Below, one piece after another: positions 1 through 7,082 of a stretch of DNA of 45,433 bases. The notes under the pieces are model-generated. The model saw only the letters and a program-made list of their open reading frames with translations. It searched no databases and was not told the origin of the DNA. The stretch's first letter is position 1. Each line of letters opens with the position of its first letter. Made by a program: the position numbers and the translations under genes. The stretch is from an uncultured Eubacteriales bacterium (GTDB lineage Bacteria; Bacillota; Clostridia; Oscillospirales; Oscillospiraceae), in contig CABSBF010000015.1 of NCBI GenBank assembly GCA_902475855.1, positions 1 through 45,433 on the forward strand, given 5' to 3'.

Positions 1-323
1 AGCACATCTTTTTGAATAGGGTGTGTCAAGTTGCCGGAATGTTTCTTTGCCGCTTCGCTGGCGGCTCGGCGGCGTTCCTCGCTGTATGGGGCCGTTCGGT
101 CAGAATTCCAACCTTCCTTTCGCTGCGCTTGTGCAATGTAACCATCACAAGTACCCCTGGCGCACTTTGCGAAACAGTATATGTTCGCACGATACCGCAG
201 AAAAGCGCTCGTAATGGTGAGTCCAGCACACGGTTCGCAGAAGCGCGAAAGGGTGTAAAACTCGCGCTTTTCAACCCAGAATCTTACAGAAATCAATTGC
301 TGTCTGTATAAAGAGGATTACAG
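1..323. other. Region with no recognisable gene
   Basis: Short open frames exist on both strands, but none has a convincing ribosome binding site or a product I recognise. Their translations are Arg/Ser-rich, as expected of chance frames in GC-rich DNA. The stretch is more AT-rich towards 280-320 and ends at the hairpin at 324-361. It could be the decayed end of a gene or element lying left of the window. Confidence 0.5.
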
Positions 324-361
324 AAAAGGAGTATGTACCACGAAGGCACATACCCCTTTTT
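324..361. terminator. Bidirectional hairpin terminator
   Basis: An AAAAGGAGTATGT arm (324-336) pairs with ACATACCCCTTTT (348-360) with one mismatch around an 11-nt loop. U-rich tails lie on both sides. On the minus strand it would end transcription of the psd/cysteine-rich operon. Confidence 0.7.
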
Positions 362-459
362 CAGCAGCCCTTGTCTGGCAGCTATCACAGTATTTGTTTT
401 GTGAAACCTGTCTTATGAATAGCTGCCCCGCGGGACGGAGTTTTTTATTTTTCGTCATT

Positions 460-732
460 TTACGGTTTTCCCGGCTTTTTCCGGCACAGCTCGGCGATCT
501 CCGCGAAGCGCGCGCAGACGGTGTCGTAGCTCTCCGGAAGGTGCGGGAAACGGCAGGCCGAGCAGTCCTTGATGCCGTCCGGCGTATAGGTGAAGGCACC
601 GCCGCAGCGCTCGCCCAGCGCGTACAGCGGACAGTAGCAGAACAGGCAGTTAAAGCGCTCCGGATCGGCGCCCTTGTGGCAGGGGAAGAATTCGCATTCG
701 CGATTCCGGAAGAATTTATAATGCTCGCTCAC
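460..732 (-). CDS. Cysteine-rich small-domain protein, probably metal-binding
   Basis: A 90-residue protein with nine cysteines, several as spaced pairs (CEFFPC, CLFCYC, CSAC), and conserved-looking aromatic and Pro positions. This matches my memory of the Pfam 'cysteine-rich small domain' family, presumed to bind zinc or another metal, for which I know no settled biochemical role. It starts at a GTG that overlaps the psd stop codon in a GTGA arrangement, so it is almost certainly translationally coupled to psd. No membrane segment or signal peptide is visible. The family call is good; any role in lipid synthesis is inferred only from the coupling to psd. Confidence 0.75.
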   Translation of the reverse strand: MSEHYKFFRNRECEFFPCHKGADPERFNCLFCYCPLYALGERCGGAFTYTPDGIKDCSACRFPHLPESYDTVCARFAEIAELCRKKPGKP

Positions 733-1601
733 AGCGCCTCACCGATCCTCTCACCCGTGCGCACCTTGCACTCTATGCCCTGTGCGCTGTGGGTCAGAAT
801 GTCCTCGTCCATACGGACGCGCCCCGGCTCCAGCAGCAGGATGACCGTCGAACCGCCGTAGGCAAAATAGCCCTTCTCCTGCAATTTGTCAAAATGCGCC
901 CCGGCGGACTCCGTGTGGTTGCAGATGCGCCCGACCAGCAGCGCACCGACCTCCATCTCGATCACGTCTCCGAAATGCGCAGTGTGCAGCAGCGTCCGGC
1001 AGCGGCTGTTGCGGCGGTAGACGCCCAGGCTGCCCGCGATAGGGTTGACGCTATGCAGGACGCCGGGGATGCGCACGGCAGCCTCCTGTGTCCCGGCGTC
1101 GGGATAGGCATAGCGGTGGTAATCATCCGGCGAAAGGCGGAAGATCAGGCACAGCCCGCCTGCGTAGTGCGCGGCGAGCGCCTCATCCGCCAGAAGCTCC
1201 GCAAGGGTATAGGGAACGTCCTTGACGGTGAACACCGTATTATCTCCGATGGGAAGCGCCGTCAGCTTGGAGTCTGCAATGGCGGGCAGAACGCCCGGCG
1301 CGGTGGTATCCGGCTCCGGCAGACGCTGCCGGGTGAAAAAATCATTGAAGCTGGAAAATGTCTGCTTTGTGCAGCCCTCCAGGGAAATGTGATATTGCCG
1401 GATAAAGCGGCGCGTCTTGCCGCGTGTCAGACGGCTGCGCTGGAAAAGACCGTAGAGATCCGACACGGGTTTGCGGCACAGAATGCCCTTGGCCAGCACC
1501 CGGCCGAGGGCGGTTTCATAGACGAAGCGCATCGCGCCCTCGCCCACGACCGGCTCCTGCGTTATTTTTTGCTCCGCGCGATTCCAGACCTGCATGGGCA
1601 C
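729..1601 (-). CDS. psd: Phosphatidylserine decarboxylase proenzyme
   Basis: Converts phosphatidylserine to phosphatidylethanolamine at the membrane. The 290-residue proenzyme has the family self-cleavage motif GGST at residues 249-252. Chain cleavage is expected between Gly250 and Ser251, giving the pyruvoyl group. The conserved DYHRYAYP histidine segment lies mid-protein. The length fits the proteobacterial/clostridial class. The ATG at 1601 has a purine-rich GAGAGGGGG upstream. The gene overlaps the following cysteine-rich gene by 4 nt. No phosphatidylserine synthase gene is in the window. Confidence 0.95.
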   Translation of the reverse strand: MPMQVWNRAEQKITQEPVVGEGAMRFVYETALGRVLAKGILCRKPVSDLYGLFQRSRLTRGKTRRFIRQYHISLEGCTKQTFSSFNDFFTRQRLPEPDTTAPGVLPAIADSKLTALPIGDNTVFTVKDVPYTLAELLADEALAAHYAGGLCLIFRLSPDDYHRYAYPDAGTQEAAVRIPGVLHSVNPIAGSLGVYRRNSRCRTLLHTAHFGDVIEMEVGALLVGRICNHTESAGAHFDKLQEKGYFAYGGSTVILLLEPGRVRMDEDILTHSAQGIECKVRTGERIGEAL

Positions 1602-1630
1602 GGCCCCCTCTCCGATGAATTCGGAAGTTT

Positions 1631-1659
1631 ATTATAGCATATCTGCGGAAAAAAAGCTA
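1631..1659 (-). promoter_or_regulatory. Possible psd promoter
   Basis: On the minus strand a perfect TATAAT (complement of 1631-1636) sits about 30 nt upstream of the psd start. The -35 position 17 nt away (complement of 1654-1659, TAGCTT) is poor, so this is an extended -10 candidate at best. Confidence 0.4.
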
Positions 1660-1800
1660 TTGCGAAACACGAAATTGCATCTTGCGGTCAGAAACCGACG
1701 GATTTTGCACGAAAACGGTGCTATGCTTGGCTTACAGCTTATCCAATGCGAGCGCACTTCATACCACCGGCGCACTCAGCGCCGGTCCCGCAGCCGGTTC
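1640..1800 (+). other. Structured intergenic region upstream of an orphan terminator
   Basis: The region contains several short perfect hairpins on the plus strand, such as GCAC/GTGC around 1707-1721 and GGCGC/GCGCC around 1769-1783. It leads directly into the strong terminator at 1801-1831. No open frame with a ribosome binding site lies upstream of that terminator. It may encode a small RNA or be an old leader. I could not fit it to a riboswitch class I know. Confidence 0.35.
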
Positions 1801-1831
1801 GCCCTCCGGAATTCCGGAGGGCGCTTTTTTT
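1801..1831 (+). terminator. Strong intrinsic terminator, plus strand
   Basis: GCCCTCCGGAA and its perfect complement TTCCGGAGGGC form an 11-bp stem (1801-1822), followed by GC and eight T residues. It lies between the divergent psd and ktrB genes, upstream of the predicted ktrB promoter, so it ends a transcript that no annotated gene explains. Confidence 0.8.
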
Positions 1832-1866
1832 GTGCCCTCCGGGAACCGGACAGCCGGATTTCCCTC

Positions 1867-1895
1867 TTGTTTTTTGCAAAAAGATGGGCTATACT
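1867..1895 (+). promoter_or_regulatory. Putative ktrB promoter
   Basis: TTGTTT (1867-1872), a 17-nt spacer and TATACT (1890-1895) resemble a housekeeping sigma promoter. It lies 31 nt upstream of the ktrB start and downstream of the terminator at 1801-1831. Confidence 0.5.
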
Positions 1896-1926
1896 GTGCA
1901 TAACGTCAGCCGGAAAGGATGGACAT

Positions 1927-3258
1927 ATGAAACTGCACAAACTCTCGCCGGCGCGGTTGATCGCGCTGAGCTTTCTTCTTGTGATTCTGATCGGCGCGGG
2001 ACTTCTGATGCTCCCCTTCGCCTCCAAGGGCGCGCCGGCCGCACCGCTGGACGCGCTGTTCACCGCCACGAGCGCGACCTGCGTGACCGGCCTGATCGTC
2101 CGGGATACCTTCACGGGCTGGACAACCTTCGGCCAGGTCGTGATCATCATGCTCATTCAGCTCGGCGGGCTTGGCTTTATGACGGTCATCACCCTCCTGT
2201 CCTTCGCCGTCGGCAAGCGGCTGAGCCTGTATGACCGGAAGGTACTGATGCAGTCGGCCGGCAACACGACCCTCAACGGCGTGGGCGGCCTGATCCGCCG
2301 TATCGTGCCCTTTACCTTCCTGATCGAGCTGACGGGCGCGGCGCTGCTTGCCACGCGCCTTGTTCCGGCTTTCGGCTGGGGGCGCGGGCTGTATGCCTCG
2401 GTCTTTCATGCGATCTCCGCCTTCTGCAACGCCGGTTTCGACCTCATGGGAATGCGCGAGCCTTACTCCTCGCTGACCTCCTTCGCAGCAGACCCCGTGG
2501 TCAATCTGACGGTGTGCCTGCTGATCATCATCGGCGGCCTCGGCTTTCTCGTCTGGCGGGATGTGCTGCACTGCCGCTTCCGCTTTTCCAGATTCCAGGT
2601 GCATACGAAGCTCGTGCTCGTCACCACCGCCGTGCTCATTGCGGCGGGCTGGGCGCTGTTTCTGCTCTTTGAGCGCAATGCATCCATGGCTTCGCTCACG
2701 TGGCCGCAGAAGGTGCTGGCCTCGCTGTTTCAGTCCGTGTCGCCGCGTACCGCCGGCTTCAACACGGTCGATCTTTCCGCTCTTTCCGAGTCCGGCAACC
2801 TCCTGACCGATGTGCTGATGCTCATCGGCGGCAGCCCCGGCTCCACCGCCGGCGGCATCAAAACCACCACCGTCGCGGTGCTGTTTCTGAGCGCGGCAGC
2901 CTCGGCCAAGGGGCGTATGCGCGTCAACGCCTTCCGCTTCTCCGTCGACCGCGAAACGCTGCGGCAGGCCAGCTCCGTGGTGATGATCTATCTGTCGCTT
3001 GCCTTCCTTTCGGTGCTGACGCTCTGCGCCATCGAGCCGTTTTCCTTGAAGGAGATCCTCTTTGAGGTCTGCTCCGCCGTCGGCACGGTTGGCCTGACCA
3101 TGGGCATCACGCCGCAGCTCGGCGCGGTGAGCCGCGTCATTCTGATCCTGCTCATGTATGCCGGACGGCTGGGCGGACTGACCTTCGTCCTGCTCTTTTC
3201 TCAGCGGCGTTCCGACCCGCCGCTGGAGCGCCCGGCAGGGAAAATTCTGATCGGATAA
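1927..3258 (+). CDS. ktrB: K+ uptake channel subunit, KtrB/TrkH family
   Basis: Membrane pore subunit for potassium uptake (443 residues). The four P-loop repeats of the Trk/Ktr/HKT superfamily can be read in order: TCVTGL, FCNAGFDL, SPRTAGFNT and GTVGLT, each with the central glycine of the selectivity filter. Multiple hydrophobic helices flank them. The ATG at 1927 is chosen because GGAAAGGA lies 8 nt upstream and the protein then begins with a typical short cytoplasmic segment before helix 1. The frame stays open further upstream across the intergenic terminator, which is not coding. The KtrA partner follows after 12 nt. Confidence 0.93.
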   Translation: MKLHKLSPARLIALSFLLVILIGAGLLMLPFASKGAPAAPLDALFTATSATCVTGLIVRDTFTGWTTFGQVVIIMLIQLGGLGFMTVITLLSFAVGKRLSLYDRKVLMQSAGNTTLNGVGGLIRRIVPFTFLIELTGAALLATRLVPAFGWGRGLYASVFHAISAFCNAGFDLMGMREPYSSLTSFAADPVVNLTVCLLIIIGGLGFLVWRDVLHCRFRFSRFQVHTKLVLVTTAVLIAAGWALFLLFERNASMASLTWPQKVLASLFQSVSPRTAGFNTVDLSALSESGNLLTDVLMLIGGSPGSTAGGIKTTTVAVLFLSAAASAKGRMRVNAFRFSVDRETLRQASSVVMIYLSLAFLSVLTLCAIEPFSLKEILFEVCSAVGTVGLTMGITPQLGAVSRVILILLMYAGRLGGLTFVLLFSQRRSDPPLERPAGKILIG

Positions 3259-3270
3259 GGAGAAATCAAG

Positions 3271-3921
3271 ATGAAATCTGTTCTGATTATCGGCATGGGA
3301 CATATGGGCCGTCACCTGGCAAACAAACTGCAAACGCTCGGCAACGAGGTCATGATCGTGGACAAAAACCCCGACGTCATCACCGCACTGTCCGACCGCT
3401 TCACCGATTCCAACATCTGCGACTGCACGAACGAGTCCATCATCGAGGCGCTGGGCGTGGATAATTTCGACATCTGCTTTGTGACCATAGGCGAGGATTT
3501 TCAGGCTTCGCTGGTCGTGACGTCGCTGCTCAAGCAGTACGGCGCACGCATGATCGTCTCCAAGGCCAAGCAGAAAATTCAGGCCGACCTTCTGCGCAAG
3601 ATCGGCGCGGACGAGATCGTCTGGCCGGAGAAGGAAATCGCCGAGAAGCTTGCCGTGCGCTACAACGCCGACAATATCTTCGATTACATCCCGCTGACGG
3701 CGGAGTATTCCATCTATGAGCTGCCTGTCCCGAATTCCTGGGTCGGCCAGTCGCTGACAGAGCTGAATGTCCGCCGTAAACATCAGGTGACCATCATCGC
3801 GGTCAAGCACGATACCGCGCTGGATCCCAACGTCGGGCCGGACTACCGCTTCGTGCAGGGCGACCATCTGATCCTGATCGGCCAGTCCGACCGCGTGTTC
3901 CGCCTGGCAAACAAGGGCTGA
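3271..3921 (+). CDS. ktrA: K+ uptake regulatory subunit, KtrA/TrkA family
   Basis: Cytoplasmic RCK protein (216 residues) that gates the KtrB channel through nucleotide binding. The N-terminal Rossmann domain shows GMGHMG at residues 8-13 and an acidic residue (VDKN) at the end of beta strand 2. The C-terminal part (about 135-216) matches the RCK_C domain, which in many Firmicutes binds cyclic di-AMP; whether this copy does is not visible. AAGGAG precedes the ATG. It is co-transcribed with ktrB. Confidence 0.93.
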   Translation: MKSVLIIGMGHMGRHLANKLQTLGNEVMIVDKNPDVITALSDRFTDSNICDCTNESIIEALGVDNFDICFVTIGEDFQASLVVTSLLKQYGARMIVSKAKQKIQADLLRKIGADEIVWPEKEIAEKLAVRYNADNIFDYIPLTAEYSIYELPVPNSWVGQSLTELNVRRKHQVTIIAVKHDTALDPNVGPDYRFVQGDHLILIGQSDRVFRLANKG

Positions 3922-3946
3922 GAATACGGAAAGCTGAAAATAGGGC

Positions 3947-3975
3947 TTGACAAATCGTCTGCCGGACGCTATAAT
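3947..3975 (+). promoter_or_regulatory. Consensus promoter of tRNA-Gly
   Basis: TTGACA (3947-3952), a 17-nt spacer and TATAAT (3970-3975) match the sigma-70/sigma-A consensus exactly. The mature tRNA starts 18 nt after the -10 box. Confidence 0.9.
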
Positions 3976-3992
3976 TAAATCCGCAATTCAAT

Positions 3993-4068
3993 GCGGGTGT
4001 AGCTCATCCGGTAGAGCGCCACCTTGCCAAGGTGGAGGTAGCGAGTTCGAGCCTCGTCACCCGCTCCA
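3993..4068 (+). tRNA. tRNA-Gly (anticodon GCC)
   Basis: Full cloverleaf. The acceptor stem GCGGGTG pairs with CACCCGC, the anticodon stem is CCACC/GGTGG with loop TTGCCAA, and the T-loop is TTCGAGC. The anticodon GCC is at 4026-4028 and CCA is encoded at 4066-4068. The normal terminator downstream appears to have been interrupted by an insert (see 4072-4090 and 6982-6996). Confidence 0.97.
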
Positions 4069-4071
4069 AAA

Positions 4072-4090
4072 GGCAAGTATCTTTTGATAC
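4072..4090 (+). other. Left half of a split tRNA terminator
   Basis: GGCAAGTATC, TTTT and the first five bases (GATAC) of the returning arm follow the tRNA by 3 nt. The missing TTGCC and U-tract lie 2.9 kb away at 6987-6996. Joining 4072-4090 to 6987 gives a perfect 10-bp stem, a TTTT loop and a TTTTTC tail. Confidence 0.75.
4083..4090 (+). repeat. 8-bp direct repeat, left copy
   Basis: TTTGATAC, repeated at 6979-6986. The pair brackets the AT-richer segment and may be a target-site duplication or an attachment core. Confidence 0.6.
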
Positions 4091-4107
4091 GGAAGTAATT
4101 TATCTGG

Positions 4108-4146
4108 AAAACGGTGCAGTCTCATTTCAGAGACTGCACCGTTTTC
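4108..4146. terminator. Bidirectional terminator between tRNA-Gly and the LarA-family gene
   Basis: AAAACGGTGCAGTCTC (4108-4123) pairs perfectly with GAGACTGCACCGTTTT (4130-4145), with T-rich tails on both sides. It can serve the minus-strand LarA/SDR genes and also replaces the interrupted terminator of the tRNA. Confidence 0.85.
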
Positions 4147-4293
4147 TGCTTTCTGTAAAAGGTTGAATTGCTGTGGAGTTTTGTCGATTCCCTTCCGTGC
4201 CTCCTGCCTGTCCTTCTCCTGTAGGAAATGTGAAAAGCCCGCGGCAGTAAAGCAGCCTCCGCCCTTCACGCTTCGTTACCAGACGGAGCACTT

Positions 4294-5568
4294 TCAGAAT
4301 CTCTCTTTGTTGATCCACAGGCCCAAGGCCGGGTTGGGGATGAAATATATCTCTTCCCCTTCCACATTATTATAACCATAAGCCAATGTGTGAGGATCGT
4401 ATTTTTTTACCAGATCATCGTAATTTGCAGGAATAAACCCCACGGCGGCAATTTCCTCCTGTGAAATCTCCTTTACTGCATAGGTGATGGAGAATCTGCC
4501 GTCATCGGAACCGTGAATCAGATGTGCGGCGGCACTCATATTCTCGCGCAGGTCTTGGCATTCCGGTTTTCTGAATTCCTCTAAAGTATGTAATCTTCCG
4601 TGATAACCATACTTACGAATCAGCGCATCCACTTGCGCGTCTTCGCCGAATTTTTCCACACCCGGAGCCAATATGATTAGTTCTCCGCCATCGGCCATGG
4701 CCATTCGTGTGCGGTAGACTGCCTTGTTGCCAAGCCATGTGGATTTGAATTCTTCCGGATCCAGATATACTACACATTTTTTCAAGCCATGTTCCACAAA
4801 ATCAATATTCTTCTTCTGTGAAAGCTTAACGGCTTCTGTCAGGCATTGCCGTCCCTCTCCGATGAACATCCCATGTGTGCAGATTTTGCCGGCAGGCGCT
4901 GTAGTGACCGTCAGGACAAAGAGGACATGGCGATCCGAGAGAAAACGGGTCAGTCCATAGTCAAGTATTTTACGGACGGGGGTGTCATCTTTTCCCATCA
5001 TGCGCTCCATGCCGTAGACTGCTCCAACCATATGACTCTTGTTGATCATATCGCTGCCGCCAACGCCGACGAAGAGGTTTTTCGCATGATTGGACATCCC
5101 GATCACCTCGTGCGGAACGACTTGGCCGGGAGAAATGATCAGATCATAACTGTCATCCATAATGCGGCGATTGACTTCCACGCTGACAGGATCCTTCCAA
5201 ACACCCTCCGTAATCTCCTCCAGATATGCGGCAGGGACTTCTCCGATTTTTACCACATCGTTACGCCAGTCGTGAATCAACATTTTTTCATACGGGATGT
5301 CGCCAAACATGATGTCCCACTGTTCTTTTGTCACCGGGACATGCGTTCCTAAGGCCGGCATGATATCAACCTCAGCGCCCATATTTATCAATGCGTGATA
5401 GTATATATTTGTGATCAGGCCGGCATTTGAGTGATAGCGGGTAAAATCCGGCGGCAGAATCAGCACCTTTTTGAGGGATCTTCCGGCAAGACTTTCCAAA
5501 AGCGCTGCTTTGATCTCTTCCGGGCTTAAGCCAACCGCATCCGCAGCAACTCTATAGATGTCTTCCAT
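4294..5568 (-). CDS. LarA-family nickel-pincer racemase/epimerase homologue
   Basis: 424 residues of the lactate racemase LarA superfamily, whose members use a nickel-pincer nucleotide to racemise 2-hydroxy acids. Visible motifs are DFTR near residue 41, GTH at 74-76, and PHEVIGMSNHAK. In that last segment Lys163 and His179 keep the 16-residue spacing of the cofactor-linked lysine and nickel-ligand histidine known from Lactobacillus LarA. The usual GFSGG is GMSNH here, so this is a divergent subfamily and the substrate is probably not lactate. The ATG at 5568 is chosen because it begins one base after the SDR stop, with GCGGGG just upstream; an in-frame codon at 5604 would lie inside the SDR. 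No larB, larC or larE is in the window. Confidence 0.82.
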   Translation of the reverse strand: MEDIYRVAADAVGLSPEEIKAALLESLAGRSLKKVLILPPDFTRYHSNAGLITNIYYHALINMGAEVDIMPALGTHVPVTKEQWDIMFGDIPYEKMLIHDWRNDVVKIGEVPAAYLEEITEGVWKDPVSVEVNRRIMDDSYDLIISPGQVVPHEVIGMSNHAKNLFVGVGGSDMINKSHMVGAVYGMERMMGKDDTPVRKILDYGLTRFLSDRHVLFVLTVTTAPAGKICTHGMFIGEGRQCLTEAVKLSQKKNIDFVEHGLKKCVVYLDPEEFKSTWLGNKAVYRTRMAMADGGELIILAPGVEKFGEDAQVDALIRKYGYHGRLHTLEEFRKPECQDLRENMSAAAHLIHGSDDGRFSITYAVKEISQEEIAAVGFIPANYDDLVKKYDPHTLAYGYNNVEGEEIYFIPNPALGLWINKERF

Positions 5569-5569
5569 A

Positions 5570-6418
5570 TTACACCCCGCTGTAGGCGCTGAAGCCGCCG
5601 TCAATGGGCAGAACGACTCCCGTTATGAAAGAAGCAGCTTCGTTATTCAGCAGAAACAGCACGGCGCCAACCAACTCCTCAGGCAAACCAAATCGTCCCA
5701 TCGGTGTAGCCGCCAGAATTTTACCGGTACGCTCTGTCGGTGTCCCATCCTCATTCCAGAGCAGCGTCTTGTTCTGGTTGGTAGACAGAAAGCCGGGGGC
5801 AATTGCGTTGACACGAATACCGGATTTTACAAAATGAACGGCCAGCCATTGGGTAAAATTAGACACAGCAGCTTTTGCGCCGGAGTAGGCAGGAATTTTT
5901 GTTAACGGCGTAAAGGCATTCATGGAGGAAATATTCAGGATATTGCAGCCATCGCGTCCAAGCATATCCTTCGCAAAGACTTGGGTCGGAATCAAGGTGC
6001 CCAGAAAGTTCAGATTGAATACAAACTCCACACCCTTTTCTTCCAAATCAAAGAAGGTCTTCGTATCTGCATCCAAATCGCCCGCTTCATAGTACTCTTT
6101 GTTTGTGGTTGCGCGCGCATTATTACCGCCGGCTCCATTGAGCAAAATGTCGCAGGGACCCAGGTCTGCCAAGACCCGCTGATGGCAAGCCTCCATGCTT
6201 TCCTTATCCAGCACGTTGCAGACATATGCTTTGGCTTTTCCGCCGTCGGCAATAATCTCATCTGCCACTTTTTTTGCAGCTTCGCCGTTTAGATCCAAAA
6301 CGGCAACCGCTGCTCCGGCAGAGGCCAATGCACGGGCAAACATTGCGCACAGGATTCCACCGGCGCCGGTGACAACGGCGACCTTGCCGCCGAGGTCGGT
6401 ATTGAGGGGAAGTTTCAT
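5570..6418 (-). CDS. SDR oxidoreductase, D-mannonate/fructuronate type
   Basis: 282-residue short-chain dehydrogenase. It has a nucleotide-binding glycine motif (TGAGGILCAMF), NGAGG after strand 4, and the catalytic Ser/Tyr-x3-Lys in ISSMNAF and YSGAK. The long insertion with NNARAT and KGVEFVFNLNFLG recalls the Bacillus YjmF/UxuB-type D-mannonate oxidoreductases that interconvert fructuronate and mannonate with NAD. The start at 6418 has GGAGGAA 7 nt upstream. It is followed one base later by the LarA-family gene. It likely acts on a hexonate; the exact substrate is uncertain. Confidence 0.82.
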   Translation of the reverse strand: MKLPLNTDLGGKVAVVTGAGGILCAMFARALASAGAAVAVLDLNGEAAKKVADEIIADGGKAKAYVCNVLDKESMEACHQRVLADLGPCDILLNGAGGNNARATTNKEYYEAGDLDADTKTFFDLEEKGVEFVFNLNFLGTLIPTQVFAKDMLGRDGCNILNISSMNAFTPLTKIPAYSGAKAAVSNFTQWLAVHFVKSGIRVNAIAPGFLSTNQNKTLLWNEDGTPTERTGKILAATPMGRFGLPEELVGAVLFLLNNEAASFITGVVLPIDGGFSAYSGV

Positions 6419-6486
6419 ATTAAGTTCCTCCGATATAAATTTGTTTTTCTGAAAGGAGAAACGAAGTGAATCCTTTTCTCCTTTGT

Positions 6487-6711
6487 TCACAGAAGGTAAG
6501 CTTCGATAAATTGGGCAACGCCGTCATGGTCGCAATCCGCTGTCACCTCATCTGCGGCGTCGAGTGCCTCAGGCACACTGTTGGCCATAGCTACGCCGAT
6601 GCCCGCCTGCCGCAGCATGGGTACATCGTTCAAGCCGTCACCAAACGCTGCGGTTTGCGATGCGGCCAGCCCCAGATAGTCTGTCAGTTCTCCTAACGCC
6701 GTCCCTCGGGC
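6487..6711 (-). pseudogene. C-terminal remnant of a Cof-type HAD phosphatase
   Basis: Read on the minus strand, about 70 codons ending at TGA (6487-6489) encode the end of a HAD hydrolase. It contains GTALGELTDYLGL, the motif IV segment FGDGLNDVPML, and the GVAMANSVPEALDAAD tail typical of Cof-like sugar phosphatases. Upstream of about 6711 the frame meets stop codons and homology ceases, so roughly the first two thirds are missing, including the catalytic aspartates of motif I. It lies just ahead of the SDR gene on the same strand, so the intact gene probably led that operon. Confidence 0.8.
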
Positions 6712-6953
6712 GTCTGATCATCATTCCGGGAATTGCCCTCGCGTTCAGCGCATGCATGGGCTTCCGCGGTGTGGAATTTGTCGCGCTGCTTGCCATGTTC
6801 GGCGCCTCGACTGCCGCAAATTCCTTCACCATGGCGCAGCAAATGGGTGCAGACGCAGCTCTTGCAGGCGATATCGTCGTGTGGACAGGCGCTCTGTGCA
6901 CCTTTACATTATTCGGCTGGAGTCTGCTGTTCAAAACGCTGGGAATGTTCTAG
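6703..6953 (+). pseudogene. C-terminal remnant of an AEC-family (auxin efflux carrier) transporter
   Basis: Codons from about 6703 to the TAG at 6951-6953 read as the last two helices of an AEC permease: LGRLIIIPGIAL, then GFRGVEFVALLAMFGASTAANSFTMAQQMGAD, then a final hydrophobic helix. About 80 residues remain of a family usually 300 or more. The break coincides within about 10 bases with the break of the HAD remnant on the opposite strand. Confidence 0.75.
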
Positions 6954-6978
6954 CTGCTGACTCCCCATAAACGAGCTG

Positions 6979-6986
6979 TTTGATAC
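6979..6986 (+). repeat. 8-bp direct repeat, right copy
   Basis: TTTGATAC, identical to 4083-4090. Its GATAC is also the start of the right arm of the split tRNA terminator. Confidence 0.6.
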
Positions 6987-6996
6987 TTGCCTTTTT
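6982..6996 (+). other. Right half of the split tRNA terminator
   Basis: GATACTTGCC followed by TTTTT is the exact complement of GGCAAGTATC at 4072-4081 plus a U-tract. It has no partner arm nearby. Confidence 0.72.
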
Positions 6997-7029
6997 CTTA
7001 TATGATTTCTTGTTTTTGGGAAAAAGCAG

Positions 7030-7058
7030 GGCGGGCCGGTGGTTTCCACCGGCCCGCC
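7030..7058. terminator. GC-rich hairpin terminator
   Basis: A 13-bp perfect stem, GGCGGGCCGGTGG (7030-7042) with CCACCGGCCCGCC (7046-7058), and a TTT loop. On the minus strand it is followed by CTGCTTTTT, so it most likely ends transcription of the lipoprotein gene at 7174-8724. Confidence 0.7.
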
Positions 7059-7082
7059 TTGCTGTCATGTGAGCATGCTGCT

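Larger units (their letters stand above)
4091..6986. mobile_element. Putative degraded genomic island in the tRNA-Gly terminator
   Basis: About 2.9 kb bounded by the 8-bp repeat TTTGATAC and inserted exactly inside the tRNA-Gly terminator hairpin. Genes within it look distinctly more AT-rich than both flanks. They are a LarA-family protein, an SDR, and two genes truncated at a shared breakpoint. No integrase, transposase or long terminal inverted repeat remains, so the mechanism is unknown. An internal deletion at about 6700-6713 may have removed more genes. The cargo suggests sugar-acid metabolism. Confidence 0.6.

Noticed and set aside
12..311. Small open frames at the left end of the window
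   Set aside because: No ribosome binding site, unbalanced composition and overlap of three frames; nothing recognisable.
1640..1830. Cyclic di-AMP (ydaO/yuaA) riboswitch ahead of ktrB
   Set aside because: Expected for K+ uptake genes, but I could not find the conserved core elements, and a promoter appears to lie downstream of the terminator.
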